A DNA stretch of 64,000 bases from Fonsecaea monophora (taxonomy: Eukaryota; Ascomycota; Eurotiomycetes; Chaetothyriales; Herpotrichiellaceae). The stretch covers positions 1 to 64,000 of the forward strand of contig NW_019173969.1 of the NCBI RefSeq assembly GCF_001642475.1, read 5' to 3'. Within the stretch, counting starts at the first letter, position 1. Every line of letters starts with the position of its first letter. A program made the position numbers and the translations under genes. The notes under the pieces were generated by a model, which did no database searches, was not told the origin of the DNA, and worked only from the letters and a program-made list of their open reading frames with translations. Positions 1-10,268 of the stretch are shown here, one piece after another.

Positions 1-584
1 CCCTGCTCCTGCAGCACCACCCCCTCCGCCACCACCACCACCGGCCAGCGGTCAGCTCAGCTCCTCCCGCTCCTCCTCCTCCTCCTCCGTCATTCTCAAG
101 CTCAGCACCTTCATTAGCACCTCCACCGCCTCCCCTACCGCCTTCTACTTCTCCAGGACCACCATCTAGGTCAACACCGCCTCCACCGCCAGGCCCACCT
201 CCACCACCAAGTCTGCCACCAGCAACAAATGGCGCAGGTTCGTCTCTGGCGCAAAGGGCAGCTGTAGCAGCATTTGGAAGACAATCATCTCACTCAATTC
301 TGGAGGCCCCGCCCTCGCCCTCGTCGCCTGTTTCACCGCCTGCTTCTCGACGAGTTTCACAAATGCCATCTCGATCTACACTAGACGCAAGCTCGTACAC
401 TCTGACCAATGGGAGTTTATTTGGTGTATCAAGCGGATCGAGTCAGATTAGAGTTGAGGATAACCGGTGGAGGTTTCAGGATGAAAGCCAATTACCTCCA
501 CCGCGCCCATTTACAGGTGTGCCGAAGAGATATCGTGCCGGGAGGGGGAGTAGTGTCCCGCTCGATCTTGCGAGTTTAGAATGA
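1..584 (+). CDS. VRP1: Verprolin/WIP family actin-regulatory protein, C-terminal part (5' end outside window)
   Basis: Only the C-terminal end is present. The visible protein is a run of poly-proline and Ser/Pro segments, followed by the WASP-binding tail typical of verprolin/WIP: RWRFQDESQLPPPRPF, then a basic KRYRAGRGSS stretch and a final VPLDLASLE before TGA at 582-584. In this family the N-terminal WH2 region binds actin and the C-terminal tail binds the WH1 domain of WASP (Las17) at sites of endocytosis and polar growth; the WH2 part is not in the window. The Pro-rich coding moves from frame 2 (positions 2-50) to frame 3 (from about 56 or 118). A 67-nt intron, 51-117 (GT...TTAG with a C/T-rich interior), would keep the frame and give a continuous proline run. 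A one-base frameshift is the alternative. Family call is firm; the first 120 bases are not. Confidence 0.8.
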   Translation, partial: LLLQHHPLRHHHHRPAVSSAPPAPPPPPPSFSSSAPSLAPPPPPLPPSTSPGPPSRSTPPPPPGPPPPPSLPPATNGAGSSLAQRAAVAAFGRQSSHSILEAPPSPSSPVSPPASRRVSQMPSRSTLDASSYTLTNGSLFGVSSGSSQIRVEDNRWRFQDESQLPPPRPFTGVPKRYRAGRGSSVPLDLASLE

Positions 585-1585
585 TGTCGTCGGTCTGCAA
601 AGCGAAACCTGGACTTCTCGAGGAGAGGATAGCTGGGCCATTAATCTCCTCGTGCACTATCAATGCTCTGATGTCTCGCACAAAGCGACCAGCATCCACC
701 CCAGGAGCTGGCAAGATACGAATGAGTCATCCAATACTCGGATTTCCGTTCCTGTCACTACTGACTGCGGTAAACCCCTATCCATCAGCTGAAGCACGAG
801 TGGGTTAGTGGAAATGATATCTGGACGTCATTATACGAAAGGGCTCTGAACGACAGCAGGGTACAAGGTTCTCTTGAGTACGAAAGGGTGAGAACTGGGA
901 ACATGCCAGTTGAGAAATCGAACACACCCGAGAACTGGTGAAATGGGAACATGATCTAGGGCCAGCAAGCGTCAGTCTACAGAGAAAATTCCAAGTAAAG
1001 AGCGTCAAGGCGTCGTCCTCGGCTTCAAAACGGAGATTGCAATCATCAAAAGCGTCAATCGGAATGATTAAAGTGTGGATGAAGTTGTTATTCAGACAAC
1101 CTCATGCTGTGCTCTCTATATCGGTTGGCAGTCTGTTCTGATCCATCCAATGCCCTGACCTGAATCTACCGCACCCCGGATTACACATTTGGCAAATTGA
1201 AAACCTCGTCACTTCCCTCTCTCTTCTCATTCAGCGGGTGTTTCTCCCTAAAATTCACTCTTCAGAGAAATTTTTTTTTCAATCCCCTTCCCTAAACTGT
1301 CCATAAATATCTGCCTCACTCCCTTCTTTTTCCCAGTTTCCCTTCTCCCTTCCATAACATCACCTTGTCCGTCCGGCTCGACGATCTCCTGTTCCCTCTT
1401 CCTATTCAATCACAATCAATACACTACGTGGTATGTCTACTGTCCCCAGTCCTCCCTGGGCCACCTCGAGAGCGGGCGATGTCAACTAACAGGTATATAC
1501 AGTCGATCTCAGCCCGAACATTCTTTTCTCAAGAACATCCCTATCCTCAAGCGCCTTCGATAAGAAAGCCTTTGCTGCCCTAAAG
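585..1585. other. Intergenic: verprolin 3' side and leader of the next gene
   Basis: No ORF here looks like a protein. The last 350 bases before the next start codon are C/T-rich (runs of TTCCCTTCTCCC type), as is common in fungal promoters and 5' leaders, and they contain a probable leader intron. Confidence 0.6.
1431..1502 (+). other. Probable 5'-UTR intron of the small basic nuclear protein gene
   Basis: A GTATGT donor at 1431, a CTAAC branch-like site at 1486-1490 and a TACAG acceptor ending at 1502 lie in the C/T-rich leader upstream of the ATG at 1586. An alternative acceptor ends at 1492 but sits directly on the branch site. Confidence 0.45.
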
Positions 1586-2319
1586 ATGCCGATCAAATGG
1601 GATGCTGATGCTGATGCCCGGGTGAGTAGATGTCGCCCCCCCTCCAAGTTTGGGCTGGAGCTTCAACACTCGGCAAACACCAATTGCTGAATACCTCTTT
1701 CCGCTCAAGACTCTTTGAGCTCTATTTGGTGAAATAAGAAACCATAACTGGAAACTCAAATGACTGATTGGGATATCTCTCTCTTCTAGCTCTTTGCTGC
1801 GGTACTCGCCACATCGGAGATCAAAATTGACCACTCAGCAGTTGCACTGCGGATGGGGAATGGTAAGTCTCCATATGATTGCTTCAAGCTTCATAGTCCA
1901 TTTCAGCCTCGTCAAAATGAATATGAGGCCGGGCACTAACAATGTCCACAATTACAGAATGTACCGCCAAAGCCGTCACACATCGCATCGCCAACATCAA
2001 AAACAAAGCGAAATTGCTCGAGGCTGATGGAACTGCAGCGGCCACTACTGCAGCAGCTGCTGCTCCGGCTCCGGCTACGAGACGACGCAAACGCGCGCCA
2101 AATGCCAAGGCGAAATCGGAGGAGCAAGTCCACGACTCGGAGGACGGAGACAAACCAGCGGTGAAGAAGAGAAGGACTGCAAAGAGTGCAAAGGCTGCAG
2201 CTGGTGCTGCGGGTACGAAGAAAAAAACCCAGCAACCAGTCGCCGCGCCCGTCAAGAAGGAGGAGGAAATTTCTACCAGCGACGACGACACTACTGCAAA
2301 GGAAGAAGACTCTGCTTGA
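1586..2319 (+). CDS. Small basic nuclear protein with N-terminal Myb/SANT-like domain
   Basis: Three exons, 1586-1621, 1790-1862 and 1958-2319, give 156 residues. Donors are GTGAGT and GTAAGT; acceptors are CTAG and ACAG; the reading frame is kept at both joins. Residues 1-50 look like a short Myb/SANT-type three-helix domain (W5, LFAAVLATSEI, VALRMG, TAKAVTHRI), a pattern found in many small Pezizomycotina proteins. The rest is low complexity: an Ala-rich segment, a basic RRRKRAPNAK motif, a KKRRT nuclear-localisation-like motif, Lys/Ala-rich linker-histone-like sequence and an acidic Ser/Asp/Glu tail. Family knowledge supports a nuclear, DNA- or chromatin-associated protein; its target is unknown. 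The start is supported by the domain beginning at residue 1 and by the exon 1 donor directly after 12 codons. Confidence 0.8.
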
Positions 2320-2835
2320 ACCTCGCGCCTCCTCCCCGCCCTGGCTGGGCCTCTTTCTCATGTCCTCACGCCCCAGTCAACATGTTGGCATGTCACATAC
2401 ATTACGGACGTATCGTTCGTCCGACCAGAATCGCCTCTCGAAAACAAAAGATACGAGCTCGAGTGAGTTAATGGAAACACCTAAAAAAAAATGAACATGG
2501 GAAGAGATAATCAACACACCGGGACCATCAAGGTTAAGAGCCGGGACCGACAGGATCTAGCCGGGAGACACCGGTCTCTGACAAGAATGTGCTTGGAAAT
2601 TCTGGACTGACAGCAAAGGTTGGGATCTTGGGGGAGTTTTGACTAAAGTCCCCTACCATCCCTCACTCGCTTGCTGGACCTAGGGTCGGGATCAACACTG
2701 TGTGTAGCTGGTACTCATATCAACTTCTCAGGATACGGGGGATATGGAAGTCTGAGCTAAGAGCATGAGAAAAGAAAGAGATCGTCGGCGTTCTTGGCTG
2801 ACTGAGTTGAATAGCACAGAAAAGGTCACATCAGC

Positions 2836-2938
2836 CCAGATCGAACCAGATCGAACCAGATCAGACCAAGTAAAGAGCTAGAGCTCGAACCCTGAATTGA
2901 GGAAAGAGATTCAAACCAAACCAAACCATACCATACCA
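2836..2938. repeat. Short tandem repeats (CCAGATCGAA and AAACC/ATACC units)
   Basis: AGATCGAACC-type units repeat nearly three times at about 2836-2869. AAACC then ATACC pentamers run at about 2912-2938. Confidence 0.75.
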
Positions 2939-3432
2939 AAAACAAATAGATAGGGACAGACAGAAGCACAAGCACAAGAAAAAAGCTCGATACCGACACC
3001 GTTTCCGATTCAATCTGATCTAGTGAGTCGGGTCGATTCGAGTCGAGCCTTCCCCGGTTTCCTGTTTTCTATTCCCACTTTCTTGCCGTCTTTGGCTTCT
3101 CGTCTTCTATTATACGTACGTAGTAGGTTGGAACATATCATTGATGGATGGTCGGTCAAACCTCAATCTCAACCTCAATCTTATCCTCCAGGTGAGAGGA
3201 ATGGTAACAATACCGCCAGCCCAGGAAGGCAGGTAAGCTATCTAGCTGGCCGAAAATCTCGCTTGAGCCGGGTGTAGCAGTGTAGCAGTATTCCAGGAAT
3301 CTTGCAACAGTGAAAGACGGCCCTCCGAATATACGAACGAAAAGTCGTAATTTGTATGCCCGTGCCACTCCAAAGAGAGTAGAAGAGAGTGACACGGTTC
3401 AACTGCACCTCCACTAAGCATACCCGACAAGG

Positions 3433-3460
3433 TACATACATACATACACATATATATATG
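3433..3460. repeat. TACA/TA microsatellite
   Basis: TACATACATACATACA runs directly into a TATATATATA tract. Confidence 0.85.
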
Positions 3461-3586
3461 GTGGTCCACCAGCCATCTCCTCCTCCCAATCGATCCATGT
3501 AAATTCATAGTGTCAAAGATGCATTTCCAACCAGCCCAGCAGCCAAATACCCTAGACCATTGGGGATCAGAAAAGCGCTCAAGCTC

Positions 3587-4528
3587 TCATAACATGAAGA
3601 CTTCTCTGTCATCAACGGCTGCGCTGTGTTCTTCACCAGTAAGAGTCTCGGTTTCCTCCGTCGACAGTTTCAAAGGTTGAGGAATGTAAAACTTTCCCTG
3701 GGGGTTGTCAAACTCATGTTGACCGAAGATGCCCAGCCAGAAACGTTCCATGTAGTGACCTTCCTCAGGATTAACGTGCGCCAGGCTGTGAAAGTAGCTG
3801 TACGCTCGCTCGTAGACCGCTCTGGGATGTCGCTGAATAGTCTGTCTGGTCACTGCGAATAAAGCACCCTGCGTCCATCTGATCTCGGATGGCGGCGCAA
3901 CCCATCTGGGATCCTCGTTATCTGTGGTGCCGTTGAGTATGTAGTTCCAAAACTGCTCTGGCGAGTATGGGCTCCGTCGAAGTCCCTTGCCGCGTCTCTT
4001 GATCCAGTCAGGTAGGTATTTGACACCGTCCCAGTCGCCGAAGGAGTGTATTTTGCCCAATGGTAACACGCCATCCTGAGGATGGTTCTGAATGCAAATG
4101 CTATTGCCGAGGAGGTCAGGTAATTCTGTCAAGCGTTGGGCCATCCGAACAATTTCGTCCAAGGGGAGGGCTGTGTGTGCCGGTGTGCCATCATTCGTGT
4201 CGTGGATATTGCCTTGGAGAAACAGTGTCACATCGGCAAGGTCGTCGTAGTTGTGAACGATGTGGTGGAGATAGGTATGGGATTCTCGACCCCAATTGGG
4301 CAGAATCTCAACCGCTCGGAATATTGACAGATCAGGTGGAAGTTTACCCTTACTGTAGACGGTTGCGAGGCTAGCATAGGTCGATAGCCACGTCAAGCAC
4401 TCGTTGTAGTTGGCTATCACAAGGTCTAGCGGGCGGGGATCTGGGGTTGGGGGCAAAGAAGGAGAAGAGGCAATAGATTGAGAGGGCGTGAGCTCGGGCG
4501 TGAGCATTGTCGGCAAAGATGAGGCCAT
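3587..4528 (-). CDS. DUF3431 domain protein
   Basis: Single exon, 313 residues from the ATG at 4528. The N-terminal 45 residues are Ser/Pro/Thr-rich. The DUF3431 signature begins at DLVIANYNECLTWL and continues with GRESHTYLHHIVHNYDDL, DVTLFLQGN, the WVAPPSEIRWTQGALFAV stretch and a C-terminal EEGHYMERFWLGIFG, so the domain is full length. The family is widespread in filamentous ascomycetes and resembles small glycosyltransferase-like folds, but its reaction is not established. The frame stays open upstream to 4918; that extension is hydrophobic, does not look like family sequence, and is crossed by a TATATA box at 4611, so I use 4528. No secretion signal follows from that start; if the upstream extension were real the N-terminus would be membrane-like. 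Faces the preceding gene tail to tail. Confidence 0.88.
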   Translation of the reverse strand: MASSLPTMLTPELTPSQSIASSPSLPPTPDPRPLDLVIANYNECLTWLSTYASLATVYSKGKLPPDLSIFRAVEILPNWGRESHTYLHHIVHNYDDLADVTLFLQGNIHDTNDGTPAHTALPLDEIVRMAQRLTELPDLLGNSICIQNHPQDGVLPLGKIHSFGDWDGVKYLPDWIKRRGKGLRRSPYSPEQFWNYILNGTTDNEDPRWVAPPSEIRWTQGALFAVTRQTIQRHPRAVYERAYSYFHSLAHVNPEEGHYMERFWLGIFGQHEFDNPQGKFYIPQPLKLSTEETETLTGEEHSAAVDDREVFML

Positions 4529-6639
4529 CGACGGTTTGGGCGGGAACGAACACAAGCGAAGAAGAGAGAAACTTGTCGAGGAGGTCTTCTTTGGAGTAGG
4601 GTACTTTGGGTATATAACCCGTACACAAGGCAAACACGGCCGCCCGGTAAACAGCCTGCGAGTGAGATGAGCAACGAATATTATCCGAACAGAGAGGGAT
4701 AGAGTGAGAAATAACGTAAAAGTGTGTGGCGCAGAGCAAGAGGCGACGTCTTCAAACCTGATGGTGTAAGTCCAGGGTACCTGGAGGGGATGCTCACAAC
4801 TATACCAAAAATACGTGCGAGGTACCTCGAGTGAGCATCTGGGAAACATGAAAATGACGTAGGCACACAGGCCTCTGGGAGACAGGAAGGTGCAATCCAG
4901 GGCTGTTAGCAATATCAACCCCTCCTATGGCCAAAGGACTTGACAGTCCCGATGAATGCCACATGCCCACCCTGCATCCAAGCTGATGTTCTGGGGTTGA
5001 CAAGACCGTCGAGTTAGCCATTTCCCCGCTGTCACTAACGAGAAGATAGGCTGATATTCCGAGGAACTTATCGCTTATGCCTCCAGTTCTCGCGTGGCGC
5101 CCATCAGACGGTCAGCCACTGGGGCATACCATCATCCACAAGGCATTGAGATACTCTGATTCTAACAGACCCACCGTGATATCTAATCATAGAGCCTCTC
5201 GCAACGATCAAAGGGTATTATCACTTGGCCAAAATGAACGATATGGACGGAGATTTGGCATGATCAACCATCCATGAACAGGACATTTCCGAAGCTGAAG
5301 TTTGTTACAGACGGCGTGACTGTCGGGATAGCGCCGCAGACAAGGTCTTGGGCGCGCAACAAGAAGAAGGCGCCATAATACTAACCCAGTACGTCGATCA
5401 GGCAGCAGAAACGAAGGAAGTGGTTCTCGCGCAGTGGCATGTGGAGTGGGAGAAGTCTCGATTGGGATCTTGGGCGCCTGACGAGGGTGATACAGCATGT
5501 TCTGGCGGCCGCACAGATACTCCGCATTTTCTGAGGTCAGCAAATTTGTGTCAAATAAGCATCTGTCTGGACTCGTTCGAGGGCGCGGTTGTGCGCTGCA
5601 TGCGAACTTTGTGCAACCATTGTGTATTTGAACACCAATTGTCCCTTTTTGGGCAGAAGGATTCAGCTTCTCTAGGACTAAGCAGGTCTCGAGTTGGGAT
5701 TTTCTGGGATTTGGCACTTGGCAGCTGATGTTGCGAAACAGGCCACGGTCGGAGTCGAAGGTCACCCGATTCGGGCAATATTAGATACCCAGGTTGCCAC
5801 AAGACCCCGTGGAAGATATCGGGGAACGTGGTGAGAGTGAGAACAAGAAGACCATCTCAAGAGGAAGTGCGTAAGTGTCAAAAGACAAGGCTGAAGGAAA
5901 CGCAGGGCCTGCTTAAAAGCAGCCAGACGACCAAAGCAACTTGCCAAGCCTTTCTTGTTCTCCACTTAATTTTCCTGTACAAAATTCCTCGCGCCCAAAC
6001 TTCATTTCCTCTTCCTTTTTTCTTTTCCTTTCCTCATCATCAGTAGAGGTGTTAACATTACCTTAACACCACCGGAGCTCCACCATCGTGTGGCTTGCTG
6101 AGGGTTATTCTTGTTTTCGACCATGGATCTCCTTCCGTTCCCGGCTTCGCAGAGGAATTGCACCGTCCTTTTTCCCTTCCACACTATGGTTGCGCAGTCT
6201 TTTCGATGGCGCGGAGCTGTGGAGGAGATGCTACAATGCTTTTCACGTTTATAAAAGAGATTGAAAGCAAGAAGAAAAGATGTCTTGTCATTCATACACC
6301 TGCTTTTTTGGGGGAGCATTGTGCGTGTTCCTGAGTTGGAATACGGGCTGCTGTCTGTCTGCACTTGTCTGCATGAGCTTTTATGCGCAGAATACCCCTT
6401 TGAAGATGCTACAGGGAACGATTGTTTCGTACATGGAGATCGAGGCTCCCGTGTTGAGGCCTTGAATATACCAATGCCATTTATACTACATGTGCCAATT
6501 CTTATCTTACGCCTCGCTATGCTATCTGGTTGTACTTTTTCAACCGGTTCCACCCACTGTAGGCCGTTTCATTATGGTGCGATCCGTTTTGCGTCGTGCT
6601 TGCTGTGGTGCATCTTCTCGTCCACCTGTTCTTCGTTGC
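4529..6639. other. Intergenic, upstream of DUF3431 and downstream of the CHORD gene
   Basis: Apart from the TATA-like site, nothing recognisable. Open frames up to 185 codons on both strands (for example 5208-5765 minus and 5348-5728 plus) have no family features and overlap each other. Confidence 0.5.
4611..4616 (-). promoter_or_regulatory. Possible TATA box of the DUF3431 gene
   Basis: On the minus strand the sequence reads GGGTTATATACCC, about 83 bases upstream of the chosen ATG. Position fits a TATA element and supports the shorter start. Confidence 0.35.
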
Positions 6640-7766
6640 TCAACTGCGCTCCAACCTGCCAGCCCTTCCCAACTGAATCCTTTCTCCAGTTCCCTTCTCA
6701 TCACTCCTCAGTGTCGACCAACTGATGGCCCCGTCTTTCTTCGCTAGAGTAAGTTCCAGCTTGGTGCCCATGATCTTGAATTGACATTTGTCCGGGTCAA
6801 CGGGAGCAAAAAGTGGTATATTCCTCGTGAATCTCTTCCCGTCCTGCGTGGGTAGATCTAAATCCACCGACAGGCCATCGTCCGTGAACTCGACCCGGGC
6901 CTTTTCCTTATCGATCTTTTTGAGGTAGAAGCTGACAATGACGCTGTTGGCAGTCTGGTAGAAATCACTGCGGACGTTTTCCAGAAGTTGCTCAGTGTCT
7001 GCCGACGTTTCTCCGTCAGTTGTGCCCCCTTCCTTCTTTTTCGGTTTCCCTATGTAGCAGTGCCTCTTTTTGGTTTTGCAGCCCTCGATCTTCATGAACT
7101 CGTCAAACTCGAGGACCCGTCTCTTGCAACACGTCCAGCCCTTACTGCCTTCGTGGAAAAGGGGGACGCCGGGATGGTAAACACATTCCTCCTCGTCTCG
7201 CGGCACATTCGGTTCTCTTGACTTCCCACAACCTCGTCTTTTACATGTCGCGTTAGAGGGGATTTCAGCATCTGGATCGTCAGATTCGTCTTCGGGCGGT
7301 TCCGGTTTTGGTGTAGCTGAGGGTGTGGGCTGTTGGGCGGTCGCGCGACTAGACCCCAGGGGCCGAGTAATGGGTACTGGGGAAGGTATGGGGGCGGCGG
7401 CGACAATATCTGAGGCTTTCAAGGCGTCGGCTTTGGGGGTGGGCGCCGGGGTATCATCTACAGTCGAGTGCTTGCCCTTTGTGCAGGGTGGAATGGAGAG
7501 GAATTCGTCGAAGGTGAGAACGCGGGGTTTGCAGCACATCCAGCCTATTCCCTCAGACTCATGTTAGTGTAAGCCGTTCAACGCATGAGATGTTGTATTG
7601 CCCGCTGTCACGCGAAGAATGAGGGTTCTACAACGGTCGGAGGCAAACACGAACCTTTCTGTCCCTCATGAAACTCCGGAGGGCCAGGATGATATACGCA
7701 TTCCTCGTCTGGATCCGTGAACACCTTCCCGCATCCTTTGTGGACGCACTTCTGAGCTTCTGCCAT
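6640..7766 (-). CDS. chpA: CHORD-CS domain protein, Hsp90 co-chaperone (CHORDC1/RAR1-related, ChpA-like)
   Basis: Two exons on the minus strand, 7766-7655 and 7544-6640, give 338 residues. The first exon holds most of CHORD I (C7, C12, C23, VYHPG, FHEG). The intron splits it just before GWMCC (C42, C43), and the domain ends near C59. After a Pro/Ala/Ser-rich linker comes CHORD II (CKRRGCG, EEECVYHPG, HEGSKGWTCC, FMKIEGC). A C-terminal CS (p23/Sgt1-like) domain follows, with YQTANSVIVSFYLKK, then a tail with GTKLELTLAKKDG and GRAGR. CHORD modules bind two zinc ions each. In this family they contact the Hsp90 ATPase domain, and the CS domain contributes to co-chaperone activity. Length and order match fungal CHORD proteins such as A. 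nidulans ChpA; the symbol is used by homology only. Confidence 0.93.
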
Positions 7767-8420
7767 TCTTGTGGAGGGATACGCTGTTGACGGGCGGGGT
7801 TGTAGACAATCGCAGCAGGAACCGGTCCTTCAGAAAAAGATGGTAGCTATTCTCGTTTGGTGAGCATACCCACAGAGTCAGAAGAGAGGCGAGGTCTAAA
7901 TGATTACAATCGCCTACGCAGTCCAGCAAGGAGCAGTCGTGGCTGCTGGGGAAAGTCAGTCGGGCCTGGGCTTGGCACTTTCCAGAAGCATCTGACGCAA
8001 CTGGTGGATTATGATAGAGCCTGGCGTGCCTGGACATTCAGCCTTGTCAACGGAGCTACAAGTGTGCAGTTCTCATTTCTTCTCATTAACGTGGCTATTG
8101 CAAGTGACGAGGGGAGGAAATGTCAGAGATGAGTCTTTATCATTGGCTTGCAAACCTTCAGCTTGCTCAACGAGTGGCTGACACCGTTCAGACACCTCGA
8201 CAATATGTACACTGACAGAATCTGGAGAAGCGTGAGAAGCGTGCTTTCACTGCGGCCCGCCTACATTCTGTCTATCCAAGCCCCTCGCTGATTGATGCAA
8301 ACACCACATTGTCCACCCATAAGAACCCACTACCGATTGCCTTCGAACGCCACAAATGCTAGTTGAACATGATCTTGAGAAAAGTAAAAGTCTAATGGAT
8401 CAGGACCTCGCCGCTGGTAC
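7767..8420. other. Intergenic: CHORD gene promoter and 3' side of the Ahc1-like gene
   Basis: No convincing gene. The segment just above 7767 is the expected promoter of the CHORD gene, which is transcribed leftward. Confidence 0.55.
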
Positions 8421-10268
8421 CTAGGCCTTCCTTCTCTTTCGATCTCCACCAAGGCGGGTATCCGGCATGTCGCGAGCTGGACTCGGACTCACAAAAGTGA
8501 CATGTTTCTCTTCCCTTTCTTCACCATGTCTACGAATCGCCGAAGCTCGCCGAGCGTGTGTCGGAGGTCTGACTGCTTGAGTACAGCTTGGCTGAAAATC
8601 CGGCCCTCGCAAAACGCTTCGTGCGTCATCGTCATCGCCTTGAACTTCAAATTCAACTTCGTTGTCGTCATGCTCATCAGATGCAGAGCTGCTACTTGGC
8701 GAGTGCGGCTCAAATTCGTCATCATCCACCAGACTTGGTGCCTGGTTCGATTCACTGGTAGGCGAGGGATCCGAAGGATGAATGTCAGATGGTGTGGCAC
8801 CGTTCATCGGCAGAGTCATTCCACGTGGCCGGTGCTGGGTAGGCTTGTCGTCGGCGCCGTCGTATTGTGGCACCCCTCCTCGCAAGTTAGTGGTGGATCT
8901 CAGCATACTGGAGTTCAACAATGGAGATGACATCGGAGACTTGGTAGGTTTCGGTGGTTGTTTGCTGCCCGCAACTTGTGGGTGTCGGCCTTGGCCAGTA
9001 TGCTGCATGGGAATGTCAATCTCCATTTCATCGTCCTCCGAATCAGATTCTGGCAATTCAATTTTCTTTTTCGCGTCCAGGACCATTTCCTGAAGATCAA
9101 TTCCTAGTCCTCTAGCCTTGACAAGCTCGGACAGGTTGGGCGTCAAAGCAGATGCCCTGAAATCGGGTGACACTTGTGTTCTCTTGACGCTTCCTGTTGT
9201 AGGGGTTGTGCTGGGCGTGGTTTGAGATGTTCGAGGAGGTGTGGGGATCAGAAGTTTAGCTGAACGGATTAGAGGATGGACATTGCCTGCAACAGGTGTC
9301 ACAGTCGGTTCAACACCGATCATAGCTCCAGTCTCGTCCACTTCAACTGGTTCTCCGCAGGCATCTGCCGCAGCATCATGGCTGGCGAAGCTCCGTCCGT
9401 GGCCAATCCGGCAATGATTGATGAAACCTTGGGCACTCCCGAAGTCAAACCGACCACAGTCCGGACAGACTAGTTTCACAGTCGCTCCGTCGGATTTCCT
9501 TTTGATAATCATCGGACCGGTTGCCTTCTCCTTCGGCTGCCCGTACCCTGCAGGCAAAGATTTTAGTTTGCCACTCCGCTGCGCACGAGCTTGGCTTGAC
9601 GATTGCGGTCCTTCTGCAAACTGGCCTCTTGTTTGAGATCTGAACTTCATGGGAGATTTACCAACAGGTGTGATAGCGATGGGTTCTTGTTCACCGCCGT
9701 CGAAACGGGGGTCAGACAGTAACCATTTCGCATAGTGCCGTGAGTAAGGGCCGTCTTGAACCCCCCAAGACGCGGGTGACTGGGGTAGTGGAGGTGGGAA
9801 GGAACTGCGTAGAGCTGGGCCAGTTCCATTGCTGACACCGATAGAAAGATGTTGCGTTGCCGGGAAAGGAATCTCCTTGCAGCGACGCAATTGCTCTAAC
9901 GAGGCTTGGGATTTGGCTATTTCTTGGTCGATGAGTCGCAGTTCGTTGTGTTTCAGTAGAATTTCAAGACTGATCTGCGTCTGAATGACGTTCCGGATCG
10001 ACTGCAGCCTCGCTGCATCCGCGTCTTGCTGCGGAGATTCCACCTGTCTCATTTCTGAGTCTTCCATTTTCTGCTCTGGTGGTGTGGGCAGGAAAGATGG
10101 GGAGTCGTTTGGCGAGGATCCAGCAATCTTGAGGGTATCAGGAGGCAAGGCGCGGGTGGAATTGGGAGGTACATGGGCACCGGCTTCTTTATCAACAAAC
10201 TTTGCCCGTTTCCTTTCTGATTGGGATTGGGTATCCGTTGATTGCTTTCGTTTGTGTGTCGCTGGCAT
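8421..10268 (-). CDS. AHC1: Ahc1-like C2H2 zinc-finger protein (ADA histone acetyltransferase complex component)
   Basis: Single exon, 615 residues from the ATG at 10268. Residues 1-80 are basic and Pro/Ser-rich. A probable coiled coil spans about 85-130 (ARLQSIRNVIQTQ ... EQLRR). A conserved YSRHYAKWLLSDPRFDGGEQE block follows near 175-195. The diagnostic atypical C2H2 finger is at 268-290 (C268, C271, H285, H290; GFINHCRIGHGR), followed by FASHDAAADACGEPVEVDE. The rest is disordered, with acidic runs and a basic C-terminus ending in RKRRKA. The finger and the ACGEPVEV motif match the Ahc1 family; yeast Ahc1 is specific to the ADA complex. The frame stays open to an ATG at 10379, which would add 37 residues of unremarkable sequence; I prefer 10268 because basic, conserved-looking sequence begins there. 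Complex membership is by homology. Confidence 0.78.
   Translation of the reverse strand: MPATHKRKQSTDTQSQSERKRAKFVDKEAGAHVPPNSTRALPPDTLKIAGSSPNDSPSFLPTPPEQKMEDSEMRQVESPQQDADAARLQSIRNVIQTQISLEILLKHNELRLIDQEIAKSQASLEQLRRCKEIPFPATQHLSIGVSNGTGPALRSSFPPPLPQSPASWGVQDGPYSRHYAKWLLSDPRFDGGEQEPIAITPVGKSPMKFRSQTRGQFAEGPQSSSQARAQRSGKLKSLPAGYGQPKEKATGPMIIKRKSDGATVKLVCPDCGRFDFGSAQGFINHCRIGHGRSFASHDAAADACGEPVEVDETGAMIGVEPTVTPVAGNVHPLIRSAKLLIPTPPRTSQTTPSTTPTTGSVKRTQVSPDFRASALTPNLSELVKARGLGIDLQEMVLDAKKKIELPESDSEDDEMEIDIPMQHTGQGRHPQVAGSKQPPKPTKSPMSSPLLNSSMLRSTTNLRGGVPQYDGADDKPTQHRPRGMTLPMNGATPSDIHPSDPSPTSESNQAPSLVDDDEFEPHSPSSSSASDEHDDNEVEFEVQGDDDDARSVLRGPDFQPSCTQAVRPPTHARRASAIRRHGEEREEKHVTFVSPSPARDMPDTRLGGDRKRRKA

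Larger units (their letters stand above)
2320..3586. other. Intergenic between convergent genes, with short direct repeats
   Basis: No convincing coding region. Contains tandem decamers and pentamers (2836-2938), repeated CAATCT/CAACCT hexamers near 3160-3187, and a TACA/TA microsatellite (3433-3460). The flanking genes both end here. Confidence 0.6.

Noticed and set aside
4529..4918. Upstream extension of the DUF3431 protein by 130 codons
   Set aside because: Sequence does not resemble the family, and a TATA-like box lies inside it.
5208..5765. 185-codon minus-strand frame
   Set aside because: No conserved feature; overlaps a similar-sized frame on the other strand.
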